DNA from: Lachnospira sp900551945
GTDB taxonomy: Bacteria > Bacillota > Clostridia > Lachnospirales > Lachnospiraceae
Assembly (NCBI GenBank): GCA_048380335.1
Contig: DBFCCI010000038.1
Span: 1 to 64,000, forward strand
Direction: 5' to 3'
Length of the DNA stretch: 64,000 nt
Part shown: positions 27,468-35,461 of the stretch, piece after piece
How the letters are laid out: every line of letters starts with the position of its first letter
How positions within the stretch are numbered: position 1 is the stretch's first letter
The notes under the pieces: model-generated
What the model saw: the letters and a program-made list of their open reading frames with translations, nothing else
Databases searched by the model: none
Told to the model about the DNA's origin: nothing
Made by a program: the position numbers and the translations under genes

Positions 27468-27508
27468 GGCTATTGCAATACAAATTATATAGCAATAGCT
27501 TCTCCTTT
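27468..27508 (-). promoter_or_regulatory. Hairpin between thiG Shine-Dalgarno and start codon
   Basis: On the minus strand AAAGGAGA (27501-27508) is followed at once by the stem GCTATTGC...GCAATAGC (27469-27499). The thiG ATG comes 14 bases later. Folding would bring the ribosome binding site to a normal distance from the start. Just upstream, at about 27509-27540, GTGTATTTTGGGT is repeated in tandem. A short frame MYSNYE starts in this leader and overlaps the thiG start. Confidence 0.5.
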
Positions 27509-27567
27509 CGTGTATTTTGGGTGTGTATTTTGGGTATTTATTTTATATTTTAAAAGTATTTGCGTTT

Positions 27568-27768
27568 TTAACATGAACCGCCGCCTACAAAACTTACTAC
27601 TTCTATAATATCATTTGACATAATATATATCTTGTCATAGTCTTCTTTTGATACCATCTTTTCGTTTCTTTCAACAGCAATTATGTTTAAGTTATATCCA
27701 TTTTCAATAAGATATTGCTTAAGTGTCAACCCTTCTGCTATTACATCTTTTCCATTAATTTTTGCCAT
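27568..27768 (-). CDS. thiS: ThiS sulfur-carrier protein with extended C-terminus
   Basis: A 66-residue ubiquitin-like protein that carries sulfur as a C-terminal thiocarboxylate for ThiG. It begins MAKINGKDVIAEGLTLKQYL and has the usual IIAVERNEKMV. The ATG at 27768 has AGAGAGG at a good distance; codons further upstream lie in the leader hairpin region. The end reads VSFVGGGSC, so two residues follow the Gly-Gly-Gly that should be the activated end. That would call for trimming before activation, or a different chemistry. First gene of thiSGHE. Confidence 0.9.
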   Translation of the reverse strand: MAKINGKDVIAEGLTLKQYLIENGYNLNIIAVERNEKMVSKEDYDKIYIMSNDIIEVVSFVGGGSC

Positions 27769-27811
27769 ATAAAAACCTCTCTTTTTAAATTTAGTGCTTA
27801 AAATATTGCAT

Positions 27812-27867
27812 AAAAAAAGTCGCACAAAGGGAAGCTACACCCGTGGTGGTGTACCCCTTTGTGCGAC
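27812..27867 (-). terminator. Leader hairpin with U-tract ahead of thiSGHE
   Basis: A perfect 13-bp stem GTCGCACAAAGGG/CCCTTTGTGCGAC (27819-27867) encloses a second stem TACACC/GGTGTA and is followed on the minus strand by seven T. It lies between a good promoter (27893-27921) and the thiS ATG, so it looks like an intrinsic terminator in the leader (an attenuator). It could instead serve only the upstream HAD gene. No TPP riboswitch consensus was seen. Confidence 0.7.
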
Positions 27868-27892
27868 TTTTACATCTAACACTCTGTTACTT

Positions 27893-27921
27893 ATAGTAAC
27901 ACTTATATATTATATTGTCAA
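27893..27921 (-). promoter_or_regulatory. Predicted promoter of thiSGHE
   Basis: TTGACA (complement of 27916-27921) and TACTAT (complement of 27893-27898) are 17 bases apart on the minus strand, 26 bases before the leader hairpin. Confidence 0.6.
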
Positions 27922-27957
27922 ATATTTTAATAATATCAGATAGCTTACTTTATATTA

Positions 27958-28560
27958 TTAAACATTTAATAGTTTATCCATTTCACTAAGAAGCAACTCT
28001 TTTGAAGTTATTGTAACCGACTTAATTCCTAAGCTTTCAGCCGCTTGTGTATTTATCTGTCTATCATCAAAAAATATACATTCATCAGTATTTAATGAAT
28101 ACTTTTCAATAAGATAGTTATATATTGCTAAATCTGGCTTAATCTTATGTATCTGATATGATACTACCATTCCATCAATATTATTTAAAAAGTCAGCTCC
28201 TTTTGTATGCTTTTCAAATAAATCTTTTGAATAATTAGATAACAGATATATCTTATAACCTTTTTCCTTTAATAAATGAAGCTTTACCCACACATCTTGT
28301 CGTGGAACGTGCATATATTCTCCATGTTCTATAAACCATCTAATTGCCTTAGCATCATTAGGATATTTTTCTTCGTATTTTCTTATTATACTTTCTGTTG
28401 GTTCATTTTGAATATCAAGCTGTTGCCATAGTTCTTCAGAAAATATCAATGTTCCAAGTCTTATTGCTTCACCTTCACTACAGCCATAATCCATAAGCAT
28501 ATCTTTCCATCTGTACTCAAGTAAAACTTCGCCTACATCGAAAATAATATTTTTTATCAT
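27958..28560 (-). CDS. HAD-superfamily phosphatase (YihX-like)
   Basis: A 200-residue haloacid-dehalogenase-type hydrolase of subfamily IA. The first motif is IIFDVGEVLL, with Gly in place of the second Asp as in the YihX/epoxide hydrolase-like branch. Motif II is in YLLSNYS, motif III around KIKPDLAIYNYL, and motif IV in CIFFDDRQINTQAA. YihX acts on sugar phosphates, but the substrate here is inferred only at the level of a small phosphate ester. It follows the amidase gene by 15 bp. Confidence 0.85.
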   Translation of the reverse strand: MIKNIIFDVGEVLLEYRWKDMLMDYGCSEGEAIRLGTLIFSEELWQQLDIQNEPTESIIRKYEEKYPNDAKAIRWFIEHGEYMHVPRQDVWVKLHLLKEKGYKIYLLSNYSKDLFEKHTKGADFLNNIDGMVVSYQIHKIKPDLAIYNYLIEKYSLNTDECIFFDDRQINTQAAESLGIKSVTITSKELLLSEMDKLLNV

Positions 28561-28575
28561 ACTATTATTCCTTTA

Positions 28576-30141
28576 TTACTGTATATTTTCAAGTTGATTA
28601 GTTTTTATATCTACATTATCAGATTTATTATCAGAATTATCTTTTTGTGTTGACTTCTTTACAGCATAACCATTAACAACTGTGTATGTATCATTTTCCC
28701 ATGTATATTCACCGTTGTAATCAAAGTCTAACTTTCCATCTGTAAACTTCCAATATCCATATTCATTTTGGGCTATTCCATTATACTCAAGGTCCACTAA
28801 ACCATTATTTACTATAACCCAACCATATTCATCATCATATATCATTTCATTAAGGTCAAAGTCTATTGTACCATTAGTAAACTTCCAATATCCATATTCA
28901 TTTTTAGCTATTCCATTATAATTAAAATCTAATAGTCCATTAGTAAACTTCCACCAACCGTATTCATTTTCTGCCATTCCATCATATGAAAGGTCTAATA
29001 TTCCATCGGTAAATTTCCACCAGCCATATTCATTTTCTGCCATTCCATCATATGAAAGGTCTAATATTCCATCGGTAAATTTCCACCAGCCATATTCATT
29101 TTCTGCCATTCCATTATATGAAAAGTCTACTGTTCCATTGTTAAACTTCCACCAGCCATATTCATTTTCTGCCATTCCATTATATGAAAAATCTACTGTT
29201 CCATTGTTAAACTTCCACCAACCATACTCATTGTAATCAAGACCGTTGTATGAAAAATCAACTGTTCCATTAGTTATTTTCCACCAGCCATATTCATTTT
29301 CTGCCATTCCATTAAAATCTGTATTAACTAAACCATCTGAATACATATACCAGTTGCCATCACTAGAAAGCTTAAGACCATTCTTCTTAGATAGATTGTA
29401 ATATTGAGCTATTCCATTTGCGTCTGCTATTCCCATTTTATTAAGTACTTCATTATTACTTAATAAAAGTGCATCATGCTGATTAGATATATATGCGTGT
29501 TCTACAATAATTCCAACAAAACCATTTTTCTTAGAGCCTCTTATTACAGCATAATAATCTGCTCTTGAACCATCTGGATACCAGTTATTCTCATCGTCTA
29601 AATCGTCACTATCACTATCTCTTGTAAACACTCCTCTATCTATAATACCAAGCTGTGTAAGATTATTAGAAATTAATTGAGCTAGATTATAACCTTGAGC
29701 ATTAAATTGTGGCACATAATGGTCATTTGGATAGTATACTTCATGACCTGATGTATCTGAACCTGCATTGTTATGTAAACTTACATAAAGAGAAGCACCT
29801 AAAGACTTTGCATAATCTGGTCTTGCATAAAGACATTCCCTTGAGCTGCTTCCTGGATATGGGCAAGCTAATGTATTATGTGTAAGATACACTTTTATAC
29901 CATCATACTGTTCTAATTGTGCCTTACAAGCTAAAGCAATCTTCATATTAAGTTCTTCTTCTTTAAGACCATATCCCCTTGAACCAACGTGTGCTGCGTC
30001 ATGTCCTGGGTCAAGAACTATAACAAAATCTTCTTTTACTTGTGTGTCTTGTGCTTTTGCATCAATAGCTTTTCCACCTAAAATACTAGCAATTATTGCC
30101 ATTGTAGTCATAGGTACTAAAAATAGACTCTTTTTTTTCAT
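28576..30141 (-). CDS. N-acetylmuramoyl-L-alanine amidase with ten wall-binding-type repeats
   Basis: A secreted peptidoglycan hydrolase of 521 residues. After a signal peptide comes an Amidase_3 domain (about 38-255) with the zinc ligands and catalytic Glu in VLDPGHDAAHVG, YVSLHNNAG and GIIVEHAYISN. The C-terminal part is ten tandem 22-residue units of the type EYGWWKFTNGTVDFSYNGM, rich in Trp and Tyr as in cell-wall binding repeats. A low-complexity tail follows. The ATG at 30141 is chosen since GAGGAG precedes it; the in-frame TTG at 30159 overlaps that site. Two pairs of repeats are nearly identical in DNA. Confidence 0.92.
   Translation of the reverse strand: MKKKSLFLVPMTTMAIIASILGGKAIDAKAQDTQVKEDFVIVLDPGHDAAHVGSRGYGLKEEELNMKIALACKAQLEQYDGIKVYLTHNTLACPYPGSSSRECLYARPDYAKSLGASLYVSLHNNAGSDTSGHEVYYPNDHYVPQFNAQGYNLAQLISNNLTQLGIIDRGVFTRDSDSDDLDDENNWYPDGSRADYYAVIRGSKKNGFVGIIVEHAYISNQHDALLLSNNEVLNKMGIADANGIAQYYNLSKKNGLKLSSDGNWYMYSDGLVNTDFNGMAENEYGWWKITNGTVDFSYNGLDYNEYGWWKFNNGTVDFSYNGMAENEYGWWKFNNGTVDFSYNGMAENEYGWWKFTDGILDLSYDGMAENEYGWWKFTDGILDLSYDGMAENEYGWWKFTNGLLDFNYNGIAKNEYGYWKFTNGTIDFDLNEMIYDDEYGWVIVNNGLVDLEYNGIAQNEYGYWKFTDGKLDFDYNGEYTWENDTYTVVNGYAVKKSTQKDNSDNKSDNVDIKTNQLENIQ
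28720..29380 (-). repeat. Tandem 66-bp coding repeat in the amidase gene
   Basis: Ten units of 66 bp encode the EYGWWKF...NGMAEN repeats. The units near 28985-29115 are almost base-for-base copies, which indicates recent duplication and likely copy-number variation between strains. Confidence 0.8.
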
Positions 30142-30387
30142 ATTTTTCTCCTCGGTCAATAAAATTTTTAATAAGTTAAATGTTGATTAATATATTTTTT
30201 AGCTTATTAATAATATTTTAATTTTATCATTATATTAAAAAAATAACAACTATATCTTTTTTGTAATTTAACTCATGTTGTGCAAATTTTTCAAGTTATT
30301 GTGCAGGTACAGGCTTTAACTCATTATTCTGTTAAATAAATTCTATTCTTATATTACATAGAAAATATTTTGCCTATCCTAATAAAA

Positions 30388-31011
30388 TTAAATAAATATA
30401 TTTGCAACTTTTTTATAGATAACATCTGCTAATATACTATGTCCATCACTATCAAGATGTTCTTCATCTTTATTACTTGCCTTTACATAATCTGAAGCTG
30501 ACAAAAATTCTGTATTATATTTTAAAGAAATATCTTTATATACTTCCTTAAGGTGCTTACTTATATTTACTGAATTTTTACTAAATTCTGGGTCAAATCC
30601 ACTTTTCCACACATTTTCACCTAAATGAATAGGTGAAATGAGAAGTATTTTTGTTTCATCGTCAAAATGTCTTACTTGCTTAATTAGCTTTATCACTCCT
30701 TCAGCAATCTTTTCGGGTGTAGTGTTATACTCTGATTTACAATCATTAGTTCCAAGCATTATTATTACAAGGTCTAGTGGCATATGACTTTCTAATAGTA
30801 CAGGAAGAAGCTCACTACCATTTCTATATGGTCTATCCTTATCGTCAAACATTGTAGTTCTTCCACACAATCCTTCTTCTACAACATTGTATTCACTTCC
30901 TAATTTATTTGAAAGCAGACCTGTCCATCTTACATTAAAAGGATATCTATTACATGTTGCAGGTACAAGTCCATAAGTATTAGAGTCTCCAAAGCAAAGT
31001 ATTTCTTTCAT
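30388..31011 (-). CDS. SGNH/GDSL-family hydrolase
   Basis: A 207-residue cytosolic-type esterase without a signal peptide. The four SGNH blocks are present: Ser in CFGDSNTYG, Gly in EEGLCGRTT, Asn in MLGTNDCK and the Asp/His pair in HLDSDGHSILAD. The layout matches small arylesterase/acyl-hydrolase proteins with NRYPFNVRWTGLL after block I. The natural ester is unknown; carbohydrate deacetylation is one possibility. Confidence 0.9.
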   Translation of the reverse strand: MKEILCFGDSNTYGLVPATCNRYPFNVRWTGLLSNKLGSEYNVVEEGLCGRTTMFDDKDRPYRNGSELLPVLLESHMPLDLVIIMLGTNDCKSEYNTTPEKIAEGVIKLIKQVRHFDDETKILLISPIHLGENVWKSGFDPEFSKNSVNISKHLKEVYKDISLKYNTEFLSASDYVKASNKDEEHLDSDGHSILADVIYKKVANIFI

Positions 31012-31106
31012 AATGCCACCATTTAGTCCTTTCTGTTAATTCATACTATTCCGATATGAATAAGATTATAAATGGTAATGTTGTATTTGTCAAGACTACA
31101 TATATT

Positions 31107-31170
31107 AAAAAACTCCTATAAAATATAGAATTAACAATAATTAGTTATCTATATTTTATAGGAGTTTTTT
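31107..31170. terminator. Bidirectional terminator
   Basis: A perfect 22-bp inverted repeat, AAAAAACTCCTATAAAATAT at the left and its complement ending in GGAGTTTTTT, lies just past the HD gene stop. Confidence 0.8.
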
Positions 31171-31176
31171 TAATAA

Positions 31177-31722
31177 TTATGGTCTAAATGTCTTTAATGC
31201 GTCTATTGTTCTTTGAATAAGTTCATCAAGACTCCAGCCTAGCATATCTGCACCACGTTGTATAACTTCTCTTGAACAGCCTGCGGCAAAGCCTTTACTT
31301 TTATATTTTTTCTTAACTGACTTAACTTCTAAGTCTTGAACACTTTTTGATGGTCGCATAATAACAACTGCACCTATAAGGCCTGTAAGTTCATCAACAG
31401 CATATAAAACCTTTTCCATCTGATGTTCTGGCTTAATATCTACTGTTATTTCATAACCATGACTTGCTGTTGCGTGAATAATTCTTTCATCTACACCACG
31501 CTCTCTCATAATCTCTTGTTCTTTGATACAGTGTTGCTCTGGATACATCTCAAAATCAAGGTCGTGTAAAATTCCTACAACTTCCCAAAAGTCTGCTTCA
31601 TCTGCATAGCCTAATTCATTAGCAAAGTATCGCATAGTCTTTCCAACAATCTCTGCATGTTCAAGATGAAATTCATCCTTGTTAAATTCTGTTAGTAAAT
31701 CCCAAGCTTCTTGTCTTGTCAT
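31177..31722 (-). CDS. HD-domain hydrolase
   Basis: A 181-residue HD-superfamily protein. Metal ligands are in HLEHAEIVGKTMRY, VVGILHDLDFEMYPEQH and IIHATASHGYE. It also contains YAVDELTGLIGAVVIMRPS, typical of the HDIG-type proteins found in Firmicutes with unknown substrate. The start at 31722 has CGGAGG upstream; the ten codons before it overlap the symporter end. It lies 16 bp after the alanine symporter gene and is probably cotranscribed. Confidence 0.83.
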   Translation of the reverse strand: MTRQEAWDLLTEFNKDEFHLEHAEIVGKTMRYFANELGYADEADFWEVVGILHDLDFEMYPEQHCIKEQEIMRERGVDERIIHATASHGYEITVDIKPEHQMEKVLYAVDELTGLIGAVVIMRPSKSVQDLEVKSVKKKYKSKGFAAGCSREVIQRGADMLGWSLDELIQRTIDALKTFRP

Positions 31723-31738
31723 AACGTGCCTCCGTTTA

Positions 31739-33124
31739 TTATTTATTATCAACCTGTTCTTTTACAAGCTGAACTACAACACCAGATAACAGGAATACTG
31801 CTATAAGGTTAGGTATTGCCATAAGTCCATTAAATGTTTCTGCTATACTCCACATAAGACCTAAATTCATTGTTGCACCAACTATTGCTACAAGCGCATA
31901 TACAATCATAAATGGCTTATTAACTTTTGAGCCAAATAAAAATTCAATACATCTTGTTCCATAAAGTCCCCAGCCTATAATTGTTGAGAAAGCAAAACAA
32001 CACATTGCAACAGCAGTAAATACTGATACCCAATTGCCATAAGTGGCTGTAAAACCACTTATTGTAAGCTCTGCTCCTGCCGCTGTTCCGTATTCTATAT
32101 TGACACCACTACAAAGAATTACAAGAGCTGTAAGTGTACATATTACAATAGTATCAACGAATACTTCAAATATTCCAAAGAAGCCTTGCTTTACTGGCTT
32201 ACTTGTATCAGCACAGGCATGAGCAATTGAACCTGTACCAAGTCCTGCTTCATTAGAAAATATACCTCTTGAAACTCCTTTTTTAAGACTCATAAAGAAG
32301 CTTCCAACTGCCCCACCTGTAACAGAAGCTGGAGAAAATGCACCCTTAAATATTGATGCAAATACTTGTGGAACATTTTTATAATTAATAATTACAATAC
32401 CAATTGCAAGAATTATGTATAAAACTGCCATAAATGGCACAAGCTTTTCTGTAACACTTCCTATTCTTTTAACACCACCAATAAGAATAAGTGCTATTAA
32501 GATGGCAAGAATAATACCTATTATAATATTAACTGTGGACTCATTTTCTTTTGATATTATATTGTAGTTATAAAGTGCTGAGTCTATAGCTGTTGTAATC
32601 GTATTAACCTGTGTTGCATTACCTGTTCCAAATACAGTAAGCACACCAAATGCTGAAAAAAGATAGGCAAGCCAATGCCAATTCTTTTTAAGACCATTTT
32701 TTATGTAATACATAGGGCCACCTACATAATCACCATCTTTGTTCTTTTCACGAAAATGTAATGCAAGTGTTACTTCTGAAAACTTAGTACACATTCCAAG
32801 TATGGCTGATACCCACATCCAAAATACTGCACCAGGCCCACCAATTGCAATAGCACCAGCAACACCTGCTATATTACCAGTTCCAACCGTTGCTGCAAGC
32901 GCCGTACACACAGCTTGAAAAGGTGTCATAGCGCCATCAGAGGCTTCCTTTTTCTTTAACATTCTTCCAATAGTAACCTTCATTGCATAAGGGAACTTAC
33001 GGATTTGTAAAAATCGTGTTCTAATACTAAGTATCAGCCCAACTCCAATAATACAAATCATCGCAGGAACGCCCCATATAAAATTGTTAATTGCGCTATT
33101 AACAGCCTCAATCGTAGCAAGCAT
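31739..33124 (-). CDS. Alanine/glycine:cation symporter (AGCS family)
   Basis: A sodium-coupled amino-acid importer with about 11 membrane segments (461 residues from the chosen start, which has GGAGG eight to nine bases before it). Family features are FQAVCTALAATVGTGNIAGV, GGPGAVFWMW, GGPMYYI, GVSRGIFSNEAGLGTGSIAH and GWGLYGTRCIEFLFG. Alanine and glycine are the usual substrates; the exact preference is not shown. Confidence 0.93.
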   Translation of the reverse strand: MLATIEAVNSAINNFIWGVPAMICIIGVGLILSIRTRFLQIRKFPYAMKVTIGRMLKKKEASDGAMTPFQAVCTALAATVGTGNIAGVAGAIAIGGPGAVFWMWVSAILGMCTKFSEVTLALHFREKNKDGDYVGGPMYYIKNGLKKNWHWLAYLFSAFGVLTVFGTGNATQVNTITTAIDSALYNYNIISKENESTVNIIIGIILAILIALILIGGVKRIGSVTEKLVPFMAVLYIILAIGIVIINYKNVPQVFASIFKGAFSPASVTGGAVGSFFMSLKKGVSRGIFSNEAGLGTGSIAHACADTSKPVKQGFFGIFEVFVDTIVICTLTALVILCSGVNIEYGTAAGAELTISGFTATYGNWVSVFTAVAMCCFAFSTIIGWGLYGTRCIEFLFGSKVNKPFMIVYALVAIVGATMNLGLMWSIAETFNGLMAIPNLIAVFLLSGVVVQLVKEQVDNK

Positions 33125-33346
33125 ATTATAAATCCTCCAAGTATTCACCTATATTAAAATATATCTGACTTTTTTACATTCATGCCGCCAATCCACAACT
33201 AAATAGAGAAGGATTTCCACACATTTTGTAAAAATATGGCATTAATTATAGCATAATTTTAAATATTGTAAAATATTTTCTTTAACACACTACTAATAAA
33301 AAGCACTCTATATTCTTATAAAATAGTATCAATATCAAATATAAAC

Positions 33347-33425
33347 AAACAATCTACTATATTTATATGTAATTAACAAATATACTTGTCCCTAAAAGCA
33401 TACAAATATAGAAGATTGTTTTTTA
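33347..33425. terminator. Long hairpin between nifS and the symporter
   Basis: AAACAATCTACTATATTTAT pairs with its near complement ending in AGATTGTTTTT (two mismatches in 22). It lies 40 bp past the nifS stop and probably ends the iscR-nifS transcript. The rest of the 33125-33464 gap shows nothing else. Confidence 0.55.
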
Positions 33426-33464
33426 ACTGTTTTATAACAATATAGCAAGTATTAATAATTTATT

Positions 33465-34646
33465 TTAAGAATTATTTTTAACATATTCTCCATATAAAGG
33501 TGACATACTTCTTAATCTTTCACAAACCCTCTTTATCTCATCTACAACAAAGTCAACTTCTTCTTTTGTTGTATCTTCTGATATTGAAAGTCTTATACAA
33601 GTATGAGCTTGTTCTTGTGTAAGGCCTATTGCTGTTAGAACGTGTGATGGGTCAAGTGAACCAGATGTACAAGCAGAACCACTTGATGCACATATTCCTT
33701 TTTGGTCAAGCATTATAAGAAGTGACTCTCCTTCTACAAACTCTATACAAAAGTTAATATTATTAGGAAGTCGTTTTTGTCTGTCACCATTAAGCTTTAC
33801 ATGCTTAATTTCATTTTCAACTCTTTGGATAAAATAATCTCTTAATTTAGTTGTATATGATATATTTTGTTCCATGTTTTCGTGCGCAAGCTTTGCTGCA
33901 CAAGCCATTCCTACAATTCCTGCTACATTAAGAGTTCCTGCTCGTCTTGCTCTTTCCTGTGCACCGCCATGTATAAATGCACCTATCTTTATACTATTTC
34001 TTATATACAAAAAGCCAACACCCTTAGGTCCATGAAACTTATGACCACTCACACTCATCATGTCTATATTACATTCATTTACATTAATAGGAATATGTGA
34101 AAAAGCTTGAACTGCGTCAGTGTGAAATAGTATGTCATGCTCTTTTGCTACTTTGCCGATTTCTTTTACAGGCTCAATAGTTCCTATTTCATTGTTGGCA
34201 TACATTATGCTTATAAGTATTGTTGTTGGTCTTATTGCTTCTTCTAATTGTGAAAGACTTATAAATCCATTTTCATCGACATCAAGGTAAGTTACTTCAA
34301 ACCCATTTTTTTCAAGAAACTCACAAGTATGAAGTACTGCATGATGTTCTATTTTTGAAGTTATAATGTGTTTTCCTTTGTCCTTTAAGGCTAATGCTGT
34401 AGCCTTAATCGCCCAATTATCTGACTCACTTCCACCACCTGTAAAGTATATCTCATTAGACCTTGCACCAATTAATTGCGCTATAGTATCTCTTGAATTA
34501 TCTACTGCCGCCTTAGCTTCCTGTGCAAAACTATATACTGCCGATGGATTTGCATAGTTATTAATTAAAAATGGCTTCATTTTTTCAAAAACTTCTGGTT
34601 TAAGTGCAGTTGTTGCTGCATTATCCATATAAATTATCTTATTCAT
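33465..34646 (-). CDS. nifS: Cysteine desulfurase (NifS/IscS type)
   Basis: A PLP enzyme that takes sulfur from cysteine for Fe-S clusters and other thio-cofactors. In 393 residues it shows the PLP Lys203 in VSGHKFHGPKG, the HHAVLHTCE stretch, HTDAVQAFSHI and the catalytic Cys326 in SSGSACTSGSLDPSHVL. It follows iscR, but no scaffold gene (iscU) comes after it. It may also supply sulfur to the thiS pathway; that is inference. Confidence 0.94.
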   Translation of the reverse strand: MNKIIYMDNAATTALKPEVFEKMKPFLINNYANPSAVYSFAQEAKAAVDNSRDTIAQLIGARSNEIYFTGGGSESDNWAIKATALALKDKGKHIITSKIEHHAVLHTCEFLEKNGFEVTYLDVDENGFISLSQLEEAIRPTTILISIMYANNEIGTIEPVKEIGKVAKEHDILFHTDAVQAFSHIPINVNECNIDMMSVSGHKFHGPKGVGFLYIRNSIKIGAFIHGGAQERARRAGTLNVAGIVGMACAAKLAHENMEQNISYTTKLRDYFIQRVENEIKHVKLNGDRQKRLPNNINFCIEFVEGESLLIMLDQKGICASSGSACTSGSLDPSHVLTAIGLTQEQAHTCIRLSISEDTTKEEVDFVVDEIKRVCERLRSMSPLYGEYVKNNS

Positions 34647-34689
34647 CTTATACTTCCTTATAATTGTGAATTTATTATTTATTATGTCA

Positions 34690-34770
34690 ATATAATTAGT
34701 CTAATTATGACAATAGTGATTAAGCTTGTGCAATCATAGACTTTGGCTTGATATTTGTATAAATCAAAAC
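34690..34770. repeat. Possible dispersed repeat copy between iscR and nifS
   Basis: AAGCTTGTGCAATCATAGAC then TTTGGCTTGATATTTGTATA resembles the tail of the dispersed repeat, but weakly. Confidence 0.25.
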
Positions 34771-34784
34771 CTTACTTGATATTG

Positions 34785-35219
34785 TTAAATTATATAATTC
34801 ATAGTCTTTTGCTGTTGCCATTCTACAAGGTCAGCAAGTGTTATATTATCAACCACACCATTAATTGCTTCATTTATCTTTTTCCATACTATATATGTTA
34901 CACACACATCTTCTCTGCTACATTCTTCTGCGTCATCACCAACACAACCGACTGGTGCAAGTGTTCCTTCTGTTAATTTGAGTATCATTCCAACAGTGTA
35001 TTCTTCTGGCTTTTTCTTTAACAGATAACCACCTTGCGCCCCTCTAATACTTTTGACAAAACCAGCCTTGTTAAGAACAGAAATAATCTGCTCAAGATAC
35101 TTGTCTGATATTCCTTGTCTTTTTGCAATATCCTTAAGACTTACCGCCTCTCCTGTGTTGTGTATTGCAAGATCTAGCATTAGTCTTAATGCGTATCTTC
35201 CCTTTGTTGATATTTTCAT
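34785..35219 (-). CDS. iscR: Rrf2-family Fe-S regulator (IscR-like)
   Basis: A 144-residue winged-helix regulator. It begins MKISTKGRYALRLMLDLAIH and has the wing/cluster region GYLLKKKPEEYTVG. Three cysteines that can hold an Fe-S cluster lie in GCVGDDAEECSREDVC. IscR-type proteins adjust cluster-assembly genes to Fe-S demand. It sits directly upstream of nifS, which is its usual target. The stop-proximal part has extra hydrophilic residues but the length is normal. Confidence 0.9.
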   Translation of the reverse strand: MKISTKGRYALRLMLDLAIHNTGEAVSLKDIAKRQGISDKYLEQIISVLNKAGFVKSIRGAQGGYLLKKKPEEYTVGMILKLTEGTLAPVGCVGDDAEECSREDVCVTYIVWKKINEAINGVVDNITLADLVEWQQQKTMNYII

Positions 35220-35268
35220 AGTAAACCTCCCTTTCTCATATCCTGCATATATTAATACAACATTATCT

Positions 35269-35308
35269 ATTATACGTTGATATTCCTTTATTCATACTAT
35301 TTTAATAG
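35269..35308 (-). promoter_or_regulatory. Candidate iscR promoter with overlapping palindrome
   Basis: A TATAAT -10 (complement of 35269-35274) is preceded at the -35 position by the imperfect palindrome CTATTTTAATAG (35297-35308). This could be an autoregulatory IscR site. The -35 hexamer itself is poor. Confidence 0.35.
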
Positions 35309-35390
35309 GATATGTATATTATATAAATGATACCTAAAAAGGTCAAGTACTTTTATTTATACTTACTTTAATTCGTTATCTGCATAAAAA

Positions 35391-35450
35391 AACAGAATTT
35401 TGAATTAATGTAATATAATCTATATATTCACATATATTCAAAATTCTGTT
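35391..35450. terminator. Terminator after the GGDEF gene
   Basis: AACAGAATTTTGAATTA pairs with TATTCAAAATTCTGTT, with A/T runs at both sides, 12 bp past the GGDEF stop. A dispersed-repeat tail (ATTCGTTATCTGCATAAAAA) lies against its far side. Confidence 0.7.
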
Positions 35451-35461
35451 GATTTTAAAGT

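Noticed and set aside
27770..27957. TPP riboswitch before thiS
   Set aside because: The conserved CUGAGA and the GAUC...GCGAAGGGA-type core sequences were not found by eye; only a terminator-like hairpin is present. A covariance search would settle it.
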